DNA of 64,000 nt from Rhizobium album. GTDB lineage: Bacteria > Pseudomonadota > Alphaproteobacteria > Rhizobiales > Rhizobiaceae. The notes beneath the pieces are model-generated. The model searched no databases. It was not told the DNA's origin and worked only from the letters and a program-made list of their open reading frames with translations. Positions 1 through 9,870 of the stretch are shown here, piece after piece. Position 1 is the first letter of the stretch, and each line of letters begins with the position of its first letter. Both the position numbers and the translations under genes were made by a program. The DNA lies in the NCBI RefSeq assembly GCF_003122325.1, contig NZ_QFBC01000002.1, positions 62,001 to 126,000 of the forward strand, given 5' to 3'.

Positions 1-107
1 AATTCCCTCGCCTCGCGCTGCAACGGCAGCCAATATCGATGCCCGTCATAGCACGAAAGCGTCGCACCGCCAGCCGCCGAAACGCCGGCGGCGTAGCGCG
101 TGGCCGA

Positions 108-1532
108 TCAGCGCTTCTTCTTGCGCCCCTCGAACGGGTTTTCCGCGGCCTTGAAATGGATGCGGATCGGCACGCCCGGCATGTCGAAATCGGCGCGCAA
201 GCCGTTGATCAGGTAGCGCACGTAGGATTCCGGCAGGGCGTCCGGGCGGGTGCAGGAAATCATGAATGCCGGCGGGCGGGCCTTGACCTGCGTCATGTAT
301 TTCAGCTTAAGGCGACGGCCGGAAACGGCCGGCGGCGGATGCTGCACGGTTTGCGATTCCAGCCAGCGGTTGAGACGCGCCGTCGAGATGCGCTTGTTCC
401 AGACCCTGTCCGTATCGATGACCGACTGCATCAGTTTGTCGAGACCATAGCCGGTTTCGCCGGAGATCGGCACCGCGCGGATGCCGCGCGCCTGCGGCAG
501 CAGCCGCTCGGTCTTTTCACGCAGGTCGGCCAGCACCGCCTGCGGTTCTTCGATCATGTCCCACTTGTTGAAGGCGAGCACCGCCGCCCGGCCTTCGCGC
601 AGCACCAGGTCGACGATCTGCAGGTCCTGCTTTTCGAAAGGAATGGTGGCGTCGAAAACGATGATGACGGTTTCGGCAAAGCGGATCGACCGCAGCGCAT
701 CGGCGACGGACAGCTTTTCCAGCTTCTCCTGCACCTTCGCCTTGCGGCGCATGCCGGCGGTGTCGAACATCTTGACCGTGCGGCCGCGCCATTCCCATTC
801 CACCGAGATCGAATCGCGGGTGATGCCGGCTTCCGGGCCGGTCAGCAGCCGGTCTTCGCCGAGGAAGCGGTTGATCAGCGTCGATTTGCCGGCGTTCGGG
901 CGGCCGACGATGGCGACGCGCAGCGGCTTGCTGTCGTCATAGGCCTCTTCGTCTTCCTCCATCTCGTCGTCGCCCGCGGTGCGGGCAATGTCGACATTGG
1001 TCTCCGGCTCGTCAATCTCTTCCGGGAAAGCGACGTCTTCGCCGATCGCCGCGACGATGGCGTCGCGCAGGTCGATCATGCCCTGGCCGTGTTCGGCCGA
1101 AATCGGGCAGGGTTCGCCGAGGCCGAGGGTGAAGGCATCGTAGAAGCCGCCGTCCGAGCCGCGCGCTTCCGACTTGTTGGCGACGAGCACCACGGGCTTG
1201 CCGCGCCGGCGCAGCATGTCGCCGAAGGACTGGTCGAGCGGTGTCAGGCCGGACTTGGCGTCGATGACGAACAGCGTCAGGTCGGCTTCGTCGATTGCTG
1301 CTTCCGTCTGCGCCCGCATGCGGCCTTCCAGCGTTTCCGGCCCGGCTTCTTCGAGACCGGCCGTGTCGATGATGGTGAAGCGCAGGTCGATGAGCTTGGC
1401 CTCGCCCGGACGACGGTCACGCGTCACGCCCGGCGTGTCGTCGACGAGCGCCAGCTTCTTGCCGACCAGCCGGTTGAAAAGCGTGGACTTGCCGACATTC
1501 GGGCGTCCGACGATAGCGACTGTGAAACTCAT
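108..1532 (-). CDS. der: Ribosome biogenesis GTPase Der (EngA)
   Basis: 474-residue protein with two tandem GTPase domains, the hallmark of Der, which assists maturation of the 50S ribosomal subunit in the cytoplasm. The first P-loop reads GRPNVGKST near residues 9-17 with DTPG and NKSE boxes behind it; the second P-loop reads GRPNAGKST near residue 210, followed by DTAG and NKWD. An acidic linker (EEDEEAYDD) joins the G domains, and the C-terminal KH-like domain ends in a basic tail GRKKKR. Length is normal for the family. The start at 1532 gives the usual [14 protein letters not shown] beginning. It lies downstream of the TPR membrane protein on the same strand with about 130 bp between them; in proteobacteria der often follows a YfgM-type TPR protein and sometimes bamB, so the pairing is a familiar one. 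Bases 1-107 beyond its stop show nothing I can name. Confidence 0.97.
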   Translation of the reverse strand: MSFTVAIVGRPNVGKSTLFNRLVGKKLALVDDTPGVTRDRRPGEAKLIDLRFTIIDTAGLEEAGPETLEGRMRAQTEAAIDEADLTLFVIDAKSGLTPLDQSFGDMLRRRGKPVVLVANKSEARGSDGGFYDAFTLGLGEPCPISAEHGQGMIDLRDAIVAAIGEDVAFPEEIDEPETNVDIARTAGDDEMEEDEEAYDDSKPLRVAIVGRPNAGKSTLINRFLGEDRLLTGPEAGITRDSISVEWEWRGRTVKMFDTAGMRRKAKVQEKLEKLSVADALRSIRFAETVIIVFDATIPFEKQDLQIVDLVLREGRAAVLAFNKWDMIEEPQAVLADLREKTERLLPQARGIRAVPISGETGYGLDKLMQSVIDTDRVWNKRISTARLNRWLESQTVQHPPPAVSGRRLKLKYMTQVKARPPAFMISCTRPDALPESYVRYLINGLRADFDMPGVPIRIHFKAAENPFEGRKKKR

Positions 1533-1665
1533 CGTTCTTCTTATCCTTTGTTCACGGCCCTAAAACATATCTCCCGAAGGCCCTTCGGCCCCGGGAGACA
1601 TCAATATATCCATAAGCCGAACCATGCCGCGTGAGGCCTTTCACGCGGCGGTTTCGGTATCCTGA

Positions 1666-2337
1666 TCAGGCAGCCTTGCCCGAGGCAGCGATCAGATCAA
1701 GCATGATCTGCGCGCGGCTGGCGACGTTGCGCGGCGTTTCGGTATCGTCGATGATCTGCTGGAACCAGTCCTTGGCGCGCTTGATGTCGCCCGCCTTGTA
1801 GGCGGAAAGCCCCAAGGCTTCGCGGGCGGAATGGCGTAGCGCGTTCTGCGGCGTCGCCATCTGCTCCACCTCGGCGGAGACCTGTTCGTAGCTGCCGCTC
1901 TCGATCAGGATCCAGGCGGCGCGCAGGCGCGCGACGTCGCGCAGCGCGGTCGGCGCCTGCGCGTCCTTGCCGATGGCCGAAAATGCCGCGACGGCACCGG
2001 CGGCATCGCCTTTCTCCTCCAGGAGCGTTGCCGAACGCATGCTCGCCAGGAGCGGATAGGAGCCGTGTCCTTCGGCCGCCAGCGTTTCGAGCGCCTTCAG
2101 CGCCTCATCCGGCTTTTTTTCATCGATGAGCTTCAGCGCCGACAGGAACTGGTCTCCCGAGCCGGACGCCTTCTGCGTCTGCCAGTAGTCATAGGCGCGA
2201 TGCACCGCCGTGCCGACGACGATGAGAACGGCGACGGCGATCAGGATACGCCCGAACCGGCGCCAGACGGACTTGATCTGGTCGGAACGGAGTTCCTCGT
2301 TCACCTCGCGGATGAAACTGTCGTCGTTCAATGCCAT
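1666..2337 (-). CDS. Membrane-anchored TPR-like protein (YfgM family)
   Basis: About 223 residues if started at the ATG at 2337, which has a GGAGA ribosome-binding site 7 bases upstream; the frame is open nine codons further but without a good site. The N-terminal 20 residues are charged and cytoplasmic, then one transmembrane helix (residues about 22-43, ILIAVAVLIVVGTAVH). A periplasmic TPR-like region follows with helical repeats such as DEALKALETLA and AGAVAAFSAIG. This architecture matches the YfgM/TPR_21 family, periplasmic ancillary proteins linked to SecYEG and outer-membrane protein folding. Its position just upstream of der supports the assignment. Specific function in rhizobia is not established. 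Confidence 0.8.
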   Translation of the reverse strand: MALNDDSFIREVNEELRSDQIKSVWRRFGRILIAVAVLIVVGTAVHRAYDYWQTQKASGSGDQFLSALKLIDEKKPDEALKALETLAAEGHGSYPLLASMRSATLLEEKGDAAGAVAAFSAIGKDAQAPTALRDVARLRAAWILIESGSYEQVSAEVEQMATPQNALRHSAREALGLSAYKAGDIKRAKDWFQQIIDDTETPRNVASRAQIMLDLIAASGKAA

Positions 2338-2424
2338 TTCTATCTCCGGCGATCCTGCAAGCACGCCCCAAGCAGCGGTTTTGCTGCCTTCTACCCGATT
2401 TTGCGGCCGTTGTAAGGGGTGTTG

Positions 2425-3021
2425 TCACGAAAACAGTTGCGGCATCGGCGCGACGCCGATCAACCACAGGTGAATTTTCCAGATCATCGCCCACCAGACG
2501 GCAGCGCCGACGACGATGGCGACGATATCATAGAGCCCCGAAACGAAGGGCCGCCGCACGATTTCGCCGGCGCGCTCGCGGCGCTTCAGCATAATCCGCA
2601 TGATCACGCCCCAGGCCAGGAACGCCGCAAACAGCAGCACGGAATAGACCTCGCCGTTGGCCAGCAGGTGCGACAGTGCCCAGATCTTCACGGACAGAAC
2701 CATCGGATGCTTCGTCTTCGTGGCGATGTATCCCGCCGGCAGGAAGCCGGCGACCAGACAGATCGTGGCGATAAGCATCAGCGTCACGGCGAGATGCGAG
2801 GTCCAGACCGGCGGATTGTAGAGCATGCCCCAGCCTTCGCTGCGTGCTGCACCGAAACCGTAAGCCAGCACCACGAGGCCGACGACACTGGCGATCGAAT
2901 AGACCGCCGTCCATGCGGGTTTCCCCATCTTTTCGATCATCGCCGTGCGGAAGCCCGGAACGACGACGCGGATCAGGTGGATCCCGAGGAAGAGAACGAG
3001 GCCGACGACGAGCAGCGTCAT
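2425..3021 (-). CDS. NnrU-family integral membrane protein
   Basis: 198-residue hydrophobic protein with about five or six transmembrane segments, starting MTLLVVGLVLFLGIHLIRV. The motif HLIRVVVPGFR near residue 15, the segment NPPVWTSHLAVTLML and the H-P pair in TKTKHPMVLSVKIWALSHLLANG are typical of the NnrU domain, first seen in denitrification clusters and related to methyltransferase/isomerase-type membrane proteins. No denitrification genes are nearby, so its role here is unknown. It is on the same strand as the TPR protein, 87 bp upstream of it, and diverges from the deacetylase at 3153. Confidence 0.8.
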   Translation of the reverse strand: MTLLVVGLVLFLGIHLIRVVVPGFRTAMIEKMGKPAWTAVYSIASVVGLVVLAYGFGAARSEGWGMLYNPPVWTSHLAVTLMLIATICLVAGFLPAGYIATKTKHPMVLSVKIWALSHLLANGEVYSVLLFAAFLAWGVIMRIMLKRRERAGEIVRRPFVSGLYDIVAIVVGAAVWWAMIWKIHLWLIGVAPMPQLFS

Positions 3022-3152
3022 GGCGGATATCCTTTTGGCTGGATTGGCGTATCGGCATGACTTACCGGCAAGCCGGCCGAAATGCCAGCACCATCAAAGC
3101 TTCGCCGCATTCCTGGGGCAAGAAGCCGCGTTTTGACGATGCGTGGTGCCCG

Positions 3153-4148
3153 ATGTTCCGTTCGCTTTTTCTCTCAGCCCTTGCCTTTTCGCTGCCGTCC
3201 GCCGGCGCCTTCGCCGAGACCCCGAAACAGCAGTTGTTGCTGATTTCTTTCGACGGCGCCCATGACAATGCGCTCTGGCAGAAAAGCCGCGACATGGCGA
3301 AACGGACCGGCGCCCGTTTCACCTATTTCCTCTCCTGCACCTTCCTGATGAATGCCGATGCCAGGAAGGCCTATCAGGCGCCCGGCCACAAGAAGGGCCG
3401 CTCCAATGTCGGCTTCGCGCAGAGCGGCGAAGAAATCCGCACGCGCCTCGATCATATCTGGAATGCCCATCTCGAAGGCCATGATATCGGCAGCCATGCC
3501 TGCGGCCATTTCGACGGCAAGGACTGGACGAAGACGGAATGGACGGCGGAGTTCCGCACGTTCCGCCAGACCCTGGCCGCAGTCTGGCAGGGTATCGGCC
3601 TCAAGGCCGAGGAACCGGCGGCATGGCAGGATTTCGTCACGCATGGCATCGTCGGCTTCCGGGCGCCTTATCTCTCCACCAGCAAGGCCTTGACCGATGC
3701 GGAGACAGCCGACGGTTTCCTCTACGACGCCAGCCTGGTGACAAAAGGCCCCCGGCCCCCGGCCGAACAGGACGGCCTCGTGCGTTTCGGCCTGCCGCTG
3801 ATACCGGAAGGACCGCAGCAGCGGCCGGTGATCGGCATGGACTACAACCTGTTCGTCCGCCACTCGGTCGGCATCGAAAATCCTTCACGCTCGCAGGAAT
3901 TCGAGGAGCGCACCTACGCCGCCTTCAAGGCGGCCTTCGACAAGCAATATGACGGGGAGCGCATTCCCCTTCAGCTCGGCTTCCATTTCGTCGAAATGAA
4001 TGGCGGCGCCTATTGGCGGGCGCTCGACAGGCTTCTGAGCGACGTTTGCCACAGGAGCGACGTCGCCTGTGTCACCTATCCGGAAGCCATCCGGCGGATG
4101 AAGCAGGACGAGAACGGCAAGGTTGCAGGCAGCCAATCCGCCTTCTGA
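3153..4148 (+). CDS. Secreted polysaccharide deacetylase (NodB homology domain)
   Basis: 331 residues from the ATG at 3153, chosen because it begins a clean Sec signal peptide (MFRSLFLSALAFSLPSAGAFA, predicted cut after AFA) although the frame is open about 100 codons upstream. The mature protein carries the NodB-like catalytic elements: SFDGAHD near residue 33 (metal-binding Asp), HDIGSHACGH near 110 (the HxxxH metal site) and GFRAPYLS near 168. This family removes N- or O-acetyl groups from sugars in peptidoglycan, chitin-like or capsular polymers; the export signal places it in the periplasm or outside. Nothing nearby points to a specific polymer. Confidence 0.85.
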   Translation: MFRSLFLSALAFSLPSAGAFAETPKQQLLLISFDGAHDNALWQKSRDMAKRTGARFTYFLSCTFLMNADARKAYQAPGHKKGRSNVGFAQSGEEIRTRLDHIWNAHLEGHDIGSHACGHFDGKDWTKTEWTAEFRTFRQTLAAVWQGIGLKAEEPAAWQDFVTHGIVGFRAPYLSTSKALTDAETADGFLYDASLVTKGPRPPAEQDGLVRFGLPLIPEGPQQRPVIGMDYNLFVRHSVGIENPSRSQEFEERTYAAFKAAFDKQYDGERIPLQLGFHFVEMNGGAYWRALDRLLSDVCHRSDVACVTYPEAIRRMKQDENGKVAGSQSAF

Positions 4149-4248
4149 AACGCAAGCATCGCCACCCATCTAAAATGCATCTCCGTCCGGGAACCTATAC
4201 GGAGCGCAACGCGTTTCCTGTTCCGAGAAACAGCAATGGAGATCGATC

Positions 4249-4326
4249 ATGCTTCGCGGACTTATTCTCTGGATTATGGGCGTTCCGCTCTTCCTCGTTC
4301 TTTTGATCTGGGCATTTTTTCTTTAA
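4249..4326 (+). CDS. 25-residue single-pass membrane peptide
   Basis: A very short frame, ATG at 4249 to TAA at 4326, encoding MLRGLILWIMGVPLFLVLL followed by IWAFFL. It has a good ribosome-binding site (GGAG at 4238-4241, seven bases from the ATG) and is almost entirely one transmembrane helix with a positively charged N-terminus. A strong hairpin lies just beyond it. I believe similar tiny proteins occur widely in proteobacteria, but I recognise no named family. The combination of ribosome-binding site, complete hydrophobic helix and terminator makes it more likely real than chance. Confidence 0.6.
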   Translation: MLRGLILWIMGVPLFLVLLIWAFFL

Positions 4327-4349
4327 AGCGCCCACGATAGACATCCAGA

Positions 4350-4389
4350 AATGAAAACGGCCCGATCTTGGATCAGGCCGTTTTCATTT
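4350..4389. terminator. Bidirectional hairpin terminator
   Basis: Inverted repeat ATGAAAACGGCC (4351-4362) and GGCCGTTTTCAT (4377-4388) with a partly paired centre (CGATC/GATC), sitting between the small membrane peptide on the plus strand and bacA on the minus strand. The plus-strand copy is followed by TTTCATTTT and the minus-strand copy by TTTCATTTC, so it can terminate both convergent transcripts. Confidence 0.8.
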
Positions 4390-4402
4390 TGATATCGCAA
4401 AA

Positions 4403-5677
4403 TCAATCTTCTTCGATCGGAACCTGTTCGTTGCCCTGGCGCTCCATGAAGCGCTGGTCGATCGACGGCAGCGGCTCGTCCTCGATTGCTGCTTCGAAAG
4501 CTCTCAGGCGCTTGTGGATGGAAAGCAGCTCGATGATCGTCGTCCAGGAATTGACGAGATACTGGAAGGAGTTGCTGACCTGCCCGAAGGCGGTGAGGAT
4601 CTGCTGGTAGATACCGTAGGTGATCTTGCCGGCAACGATGGTCGGCACCAGCATGAAGGTCACGAACAGCGAGTCCGCCTGGACGTAGAAATAGCGGGCG
4701 ACGTTGAAATAGAGATAGTGGAAATACATTCGGAAATAATTGCGCCGCACGTTGGCGAAAAGTTCCTGCACGGTGATCGGCTGCGCCCGGTCGGCATGGT
4801 CTTCGCCATAGACGAGTTCCTTTCGATAGGCCGCCTCGACACGCTGGTTGCGGAACTGCAGCCCCGGCAGCTTGATGCCGACGATCGCCAGCAGGCCGGT
4901 GCCGAAGATCGACCACAGCAGTGCCAGCCAGAACAGCGCATGCGGCACGGCGCCGAAGATCGGCAGCGTCGAGACGTAGCTCGACAGGGCGAACAGGATC
5001 GGCAGGAAGGCGATCAGCGTCATCACCGCATTGATCAGGCTGACGCCCAGGCCTTCGAGAATATTGGCGAACCGCATCGTGTCTTCCTGCACACGCTGCG
5101 AGGCACCTTCGATATGGCGGACCTTTTCCCACTTCGACATGTAGAAATCGTTCATCGCCGTGCGCCAGCGGAAGACGTAGTGGCTGACGAAGAAATCCGT
5201 GAGGATGGAGACGAACATGCTGAGAAAGGCGATCTGGCAGAAGATCAGCATCAGCGAGTAGAAATTCTCGTCGGTGATGCCGGGCTTGCCGGTCAGCGCG
5301 TTCTGCAGCAGGTCGCCGAAGGGCCGGCGCCAGTTGTTGATCGCCACATAGACCTGGACGCCGAAATAGGTGGAAAAGATGATCAGCGCCGACCCCCAGA
5401 TCGACCAGTTCGTCCAGGGATGGTGACGGGCCTTGATCTTCCAGAACGCGCCGAAGGCCAGCGTGCAGGTGACGAAATAGATGTAGAACCACAGATTGTC
5501 CGGCGTCAGGAAGAAGCGCAGGTCGATCGGCGGTTCCTGGCCTTCCGGCAGCGGCGAAAAACCGAGCGCGATGCCGGCATCGACGCCCACCGTATACCAG
5601 ATGGCGATACAAATGGCGGTCCAGACGACAAGGGAGGTGAAGAACAGCTTGGGCTGGGGAAAAAAGGAGTGAAACAC
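4403..5677 (-). CDS. bacA: SbmA/BacA-family peptide transporter
   Basis: 424-residue inner-membrane protein with about six to eight hydrophobic segments, no nucleotide-binding domain, and the typical SbmA/BacA features: an N-terminal FFPQPKLFF, segments around [15 protein letters not shown] and the [15 protein letters not shown] stretch. SbmA/BacA proteins are proton-driven importers of proline-rich and other peptides (microcins, NCR peptides); in Sinorhizobium and Brucella BacA is needed for chronic host infection and affects very-long-chain fatty-acid modification of lipid A. Length agrees with the family. It is monocistronic: an upstream gap of about 200 bp holds its promoter, and a bidirectional terminator follows. 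Confidence 0.92.
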   Translation of the reverse strand: MFHSFFPQPKLFFTSLVVWTAICIAIWYTVGVDAGIALGFSPLPEGQEPPIDLRFFLTPDNLWFYIYFVTCTLAFGAFWKIKARHHPWTNWSIWGSALIIFSTYFGVQVYVAINNWRRPFGDLLQNALTGKPGITDENFYSLMLIFCQIAFLSMFVSILTDFFVSHYVFRWRTAMNDFYMSKWEKVRHIEGASQRVQEDTMRFANILEGLGVSLINAVMTLIAFLPILFALSSYVSTLPIFGAVPHALFWLALLWSIFGTGLLAIVGIKLPGLQFRNQRVEAAYRKELVYGEDHADRAQPITVQELFANVRRNYFRMYFHYLYFNVARYFYVQADSLFVTFMLVPTIVAGKITYGIYQQILTAFGQVSNSFQYLVNSWTTIIELLSIHKRLRAFEAAIEDEPLPSIDQRFMERQGNEQVPIEED

Positions 5678-5828
5678 GGAAGACGTGGCTTTCTCGAAAG
5701 TGAAATTTCCAGGTGCGTTGCAACACCGTATTTCGCCGGAAACTAAGGCAGATCGAAGAACGCGGCAATGGGCTCAATCCATTGTTACGTATTTGTAACT
5801 GCGGCCCGCATGAACATCTCGACCAACG

Positions 5829-5856
5829 AAAAAGCGCGGCTCGATGGCCGCGCTTC
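5829..5856 (-). terminator. Rho-independent terminator of the chemoreceptor gene
   Basis: On the minus strand the sequence reads AAGCGCGGC, a six-base loop, GCCGCGCTT, then TTTC: nine-base perfect arms at 5832-5840 and 5847-5855 followed by a short T run. It lies 30 bases past the stop of the chemoreceptor and before bacA. Confidence 0.8.
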
Positions 5857-5886
5857 GCCGATCATATGCCTGGCGGGTGGCGCCGC

Positions 5887-7707
5887 TCAGGCGGCCCGCC
5901 GCGTGGCGACGGGCCTTTCCGCCGATGACAGCCGGAAATTCTCGATCAGCGCCTTCAGCTGGTTGCTTTCCTGGGTCAGCGTCTGGCTGGCGGCGTTGGT
6001 TTCTTCCACCATCGCCGCGTTCTGCTGGGTCATCTGGTCCATCTGATTGACCGCCGTGTTGACCTCGGCAAGACCGACGGCCTGCTCCTTGGCGGACGTG
6101 GCAATCGAGATGACCTGCTCGTTGACGCGGTTGACCAGTGCCTCGATCTCGTTCAGCGCATCGCCCGTCGAGCGGACCAGCGACACGCCGTTACCGACCT
6201 CGGTCGTGGCGTTGTTGATCAGGCCCTTGATTTCCTTGGCCGCATTGGCGGAACGCTGCGCCAGTTCGCGCACCTCCTGGGCGACGACGGCAAAGCCGCG
6301 GCCCGCTTCGCCGGCACGCGCCGCCTCGACCCCGGCATTCAGGGCCAGCAGGTTGGTCTGGAAGGCGATCTCGTCGATGACGCCGATGATCTGGCTGATA
6401 CGGCTGGACGCCTCCTCGATGCGGCTCATCGCCGAGACGGCATCGCGGACGATCGCGCCGGACTTGCCGGTGCTTTGCTTGGTTTCGCCGACCATGCGGC
6501 TCGCCTCGGCCGCCCGCTCGGAAGCGCTGCGGACCGTGGCGGTGATCTCGTCGAGGGCGGCGGCTGTTTCCTCCAGCGAGGCCGCCTGCTGCTCGGTGCG
6601 GTGGGAAAGATTGTTGGCCGCCTCGGAAATGCCGCCGGCGCTGCCATGGACGATATCGGTGGAGTGGGCGATGGCATGGATGGCGGTGCTGAGCGCCTCC
6701 ACCGCCCGGTTGAAGTCGTCGCGCAATTTCGAATATTCCGGCGCGATGTCCTTGATCGACGCCGTGAGATCGCCATTGGCCAGACATTCCAGCGCGGCAC
6801 CCACGGTGTTCATGGCATCCGACTGCGAGCGGGCAAGGGCACGCTGCTGGTTTTCCGACTGCTGGCGCTCCGCCCCGAGCCGCTGCTGCTGGTCGCTCTC
6901 GCGCTGCCTGAGGTCGATCCGTTCGCGTACGGAATCGCGCAGCAGGCCGACGACCTTGGCCATCTCACCGATTTCGTCGCCCCGATCGGTTTCAGGGATG
7001 GCCGCCTCGACATTTTCCTCGGAAATCGCCTGCATCGATGCCTTGAGCCGTTCGATCGGCTTGACCACGCTGCGGACGACGGCAAAGGCGACCAGCAGGA
7101 TCGCCAGCGCGCCAAGCCCGACGATGGCGGCCGTCTGTAACGCATTGCGTCGGAACATCGCGGCGAGGTCGTCCGCATAGACACCCGTGCCGACGACCCA
7201 GCCCCAGGGTTCGAAACCGGCAACGTGCGAATATTTCAGCACAGGCTCCTCGAAGCCCGGCTTCGGCCAGTAATAATCGACGAAACCTTCGCGTGTCGGG
7301 CTCGTCTGTACCGTCTTGACGAATTCCTGGAAGATGTGCTTGCCGGTCGGGTCCTTCATGCCGGACTGGTCGGTTCCGTCCAGCGCCGGCTTGATCGGAT
7401 GCATGACGATGCCGGCATTCATGTCGTTGATCCAGAAGTAGCCGCTGTCTTCATAACGCAGCGCCCGCACCGCATCCTTCGCCCGTGCCTGGGCTTCCTC
7501 GCGGCTCAACGTGCCGGCGGTCTCCATGCCGTGATAGAGCTTGAAGAGGGTGATCATGCTCTGGTCCATGGCGCTCAGCTTTGCCTTGCGTTCGCTGACC
7601 AATGCCTCCTGGCTGTGCAACAATCCGTAGATCAGCGCCATCGAAAAGATCGCCAGCGACAAGCCGACAAGAAGATAGAGCCGGGTTGATATCTTGAGCG
7701 CCTTCAT
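5887..7707 (-). CDS. Methyl-accepting chemotaxis protein with periplasmic Cache domain
   Basis: 606 residues from the ATG at 7707; an upstream extension of the same frame overlaps the MFS gene and is not used. Domains in order: transmembrane helix 1 (about 10-32), a periplasmic single Cache domain (about 33-190) with the characteristic DSGYFWI motif at 87-93, transmembrane helix 2 (about 192-212), HAMP (about 212-270), a coiled linker, and the cytoplasmic signalling hairpin with tip [13 protein letters not shown] and [13 protein letters not shown]. It senses a small ligand in the periplasm and controls CheA. sCache_2 domains commonly bind short carboxylates, but the ligand here is unknown. 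No other che genes are in the window, so it is an orphan receptor. Confidence 0.95.
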   Translation of the reverse strand: MKALKISTRLYLLVGLSLAIFSMALIYGLLHSQEALVSERKAKLSAMDQSMITLFKLYHGMETAGTLSREEAQARAKDAVRALRYEDSGYFWINDMNAGIVMHPIKPALDGTDQSGMKDPTGKHIFQEFVKTVQTSPTREGFVDYYWPKPGFEEPVLKYSHVAGFEPWGWVVGTGVYADDLAAMFRRNALQTAAIVGLGALAILLVAFAVVRSVVKPIERLKASMQAISEENVEAAIPETDRGDEIGEMAKVVGLLRDSVRERIDLRQRESDQQQRLGAERQQSENQQRALARSQSDAMNTVGAALECLANGDLTASIKDIAPEYSKLRDDFNRAVEALSTAIHAIAHSTDIVHGSAGGISEAANNLSHRTEQQAASLEETAAALDEITATVRSASERAAEASRMVGETKQSTGKSGAIVRDAVSAMSRIEEASSRISQIIGVIDEIAFQTNLLALNAGVEAARAGEAGRGFAVVAQEVRELAQRSANAAKEIKGLINNATTEVGNGVSLVRSTGDALNEIEALVNRVNEQVISIATSAKEQAVGLAEVNTAVNQMDQMTQQNAAMVEETNAASQTLTQESNQLKALIENFRLSSAERPVATRRAA

Positions 7708-7817
7708 TGTCTTCTCCGAGCATTCAAATTGATGAATGCCAAAAAATAAAGGCAACACGTTAAATTTCGAATAAACGCATATTCCAGGCTTTCCAGGCCT
7801 TCTCAGGCGTTGCCAGC

Positions 7818-8999
7818 TCAGTGGAGCTGCGATCGAACCGGCAAGACGAGCAGGGTGCAGACAACAAGAACACCGGCGGCCACCAGGGTCGGCAGCGTAA
7901 AACTTCCGGTCGCCTCCGCCAGCCAGCCGGCAACCAGCGGCCCGATGATCTGGCCGATGCCAAAGGCGGCCGTCATGATCGCGAAGGCCCGGCGCGGGCT
8001 TTCCGGGCTCAGCCGCCGGCCGATCTGCAGTCCATAGGCGGTGATCATCAGGAAGGTTGCCCCGAACAGCAGCCCGCCGATCAGCGGCGCGCTGCCGGCG
8101 GGCAGCATGACGGTCGCCAGCACGCCGACGGCTTCCGTCAGCAGGCCCGCCATATAGGCGGCGCCGAGACCGAAGCGTCTTTGGAACGGGCGCCACAAAA
8201 GCAGGGACGCGGCTGCGGCAAGGCCGGTGATGAACCAGGAAAGAAATTCGACGGTGTGGCTTGCCGAACCGCTGCGCGCCATCGCCACCAGAAAGGTCGC
8301 CGTGACCACATAACCGAAGCCGAACAGGCCGTATGACAAGGTCAGCAGCAGCAAGGGTCGTTTCCAGACGAGCGGCGGCTCCTTGCGTTCCGCACCGGCT
8401 GCCCGTGGCGCCTGCGGCAGCATCACCCATGAAACCAGCGCGGCAGCCAAGGCGAAGATGCCGCCGACAATCCAGTCCCAGCGCCATTCCTGCGCTCCGT
8501 CGAAAAGCATCGCCAGCGCCACCACCATGAAGGAGGAGAGCGCGATGCCCAGCCCGACACCACCAAAATGCGCCGGTTGCACATTTTCATTGGCCCGCAG
8601 GGCGGCATGGCCGAGCACGATCGACGAGGTGAAGATCATCGCAAAGGCGCTTGCCAGCCCCGCAAGAAAGCGGATGACCACGAAGGCCGGCACCGTATCC
8701 ACAAACGCCATGGCCAGCAGCAGCACCGCGTTGGCAAGCAGCGCCAGAACAGCAACCGTCCGCTCGCGCCCGGATGCCCAGCCATAGGCGGCAAGCACCG
8801 CGCCTGCGAGATAACCGGCGAAATTCCCGGCGGCGATCAAGCCGGCATCCGCCGCCGACAGGCCGAGGCCGACCATCATGCCGGGCAGGATCGGCGTGTA
8901 GGAAAAGCGCCCGAAACCCATGGCCGCAGCCATCGACAGGGCGCCGACGAAGCCGAGCGAGATCATGTTCGGGGCGGAGGTGGCGGTAGACTTGAGCAT
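7818..8999 (-). CDS. YbfB/YjiJ-family MFS transporter
   Basis: 393 residues with about twelve hydrophobic segments. The opening [28 protein letters not shown] is characteristic of the YbfB/YjiJ branch of the major facilitator superfamily (the GxGRFxYTPILP signature), and the central charged loop after [15 protein letters not shown] divides the two six-helix halves. Substrate unknown; family members are usually treated as drug/metabolite exporters. It precedes the chemoreceptor on the same strand with 110 bp between, so co-transcription is not certain. Confidence 0.85.
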   Translation of the reverse strand: MLKSTATSAPNMISLGFVGALSMAAAMGFGRFSYTPILPGMMVGLGLSAADAGLIAAGNFAGYLAGAVLAAYGWASGRERTVAVLALLANAVLLLAMAFVDTVPAFVVIRFLAGLASAFAMIFTSSIVLGHAALRANENVQPAHFGGVGLGIALSSFMVVALAMLFDGAQEWRWDWIVGGIFALAAALVSWVMLPQAPRAAGAERKEPPLVWKRPLLLLTLSYGLFGFGYVVTATFLVAMARSGSASHTVEFLSWFITGLAAAASLLLWRPFQRRFGLGAAYMAGLLTEAVGVLATVMLPAGSAPLIGGLLFGATFLMITAYGLQIGRRLSPESPRRAFAIMTAAFGIGQIIGPLVAGWLAEATGSFTLPTLVAAGVLVVCTLLVLPVRSQLH

Positions 9000-9092
9000 G
9001 CGCTTTTATCGCAGTGCAGCATCCCGGCGACAAACGACTTATTCTGATCGATCGATCACAGTTGCTATCGAACTCCGCCGCACGGCCGGCGC

Positions 9093-9842
9093 TCAGGCGG
9101 CCAGCGTCAGCACCAGCGGGCCGTTCTTCGTCGCCACCAGGGTATGTTCGAATTGTACCGTCGGCGCCCGCGGCTCGCTGTAGAGCGTCCAGGGATCGTC
9201 ACCGTCCTCGGCCCACTGGCCGCCGAGCGACAGGAAAGGCTCGATGGTGAAGACGAGGCCTTCCGTCATGAGCCGCGTTTCGTCGGGGTCCGGCCAGGTG
9301 GACAGTTCTTTCGGCTCCTCGTGCAACGAGCGGCCGACGCCGTGGCTGGCGAGGTTGGTGATCAGCGTATAGCGGTTCTTGGCGGCGAAGGCGCCGATGG
9401 CATTGCCGATCTTCGCCATCGGCTGGCCGCTCCTGACCTGGTTGACCCCGACCCACAGCGCCCGCTTGCCGTCACGGCACAGCCTGTCGATCTTCGGCGT
9501 CACCGGCGGCACGATGAAGGACGAACCGGTGTCGGAAAAGAAACCGTCCTTCACCGCCGAGACGTCGATGTTGACGAGGTCGCCCGCCTGGATGACCCGC
9601 GGACCGGGAATGCCATGCGCCACTTCCTCGTTGACGCTGATGCAGGTCGCTCCGGGAAACTGGTAGCAGAATTCCGGCGCCGACTCCGCGCCGTTCGCCT
9701 CCAGGAATTTCCGGCCGATCATGTCGAGTTCCGCGGTGGTGATGCCGGGCTCGAGCGCATCGGCCATGGTCTGCATGGCGCTGGCGCAGATGCGGCCGAT
9801 TTCCCTCAGTTTCGCCAATTCGTCTTCGGTGGAGATGACCAT
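9093..9842 (-). CDS. map: Methionine aminopeptidase, type I
   Basis: 249 residues, the usual length of bacterial type I enzymes, which remove the initiator methionine from nascent proteins using two divalent metals. Metal-binding residues of the pita-bread fold are visible: NIDVSAVKDGFFSD (two Asp), ASHGVGRSLHEEP (His), FTIEPF (Glu) and VQFEHTLV (Glu). The HGIPGPR substrate-pocket motif is present. This copy lacks the N-terminal SH3/zinc extension and may be a second copy alongside a housekeeping map elsewhere. It follows the LLM flavoprotein by 28 bp on the same strand, suggesting co-transcription. Confidence 0.92.
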   Translation of the reverse strand: MVISTEDELAKLREIGRICASAMQTMADALEPGITTAELDMIGRKFLEANGAESAPEFCYQFPGATCISVNEEVAHGIPGPRVIQAGDLVNIDVSAVKDGFFSDTGSSFIVPPVTPKIDRLCRDGKRALWVGVNQVRSGQPMAKIGNAIGAFAAKNRYTLITNLASHGVGRSLHEEPKELSTWPDPDETRLMTEGLVFTIEPFLSLGGQWAEDGDDPWTLYSEPRAPTVQFEHTLVATKNGPLVLTLAA

Positions 9843-9870
9843 GATCGTTCCGCTGTCGTAATCTTTCGGT

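Noticed and set aside
5887-8487. An open frame of about 866 codons running through the chemoreceptor into the MFS gene
   Set aside because: Only the part from the ATG at 7707 has chemoreceptor features and a signal-anchor start; the upstream part is the out-of-frame shadow of the MFS coding sequence.
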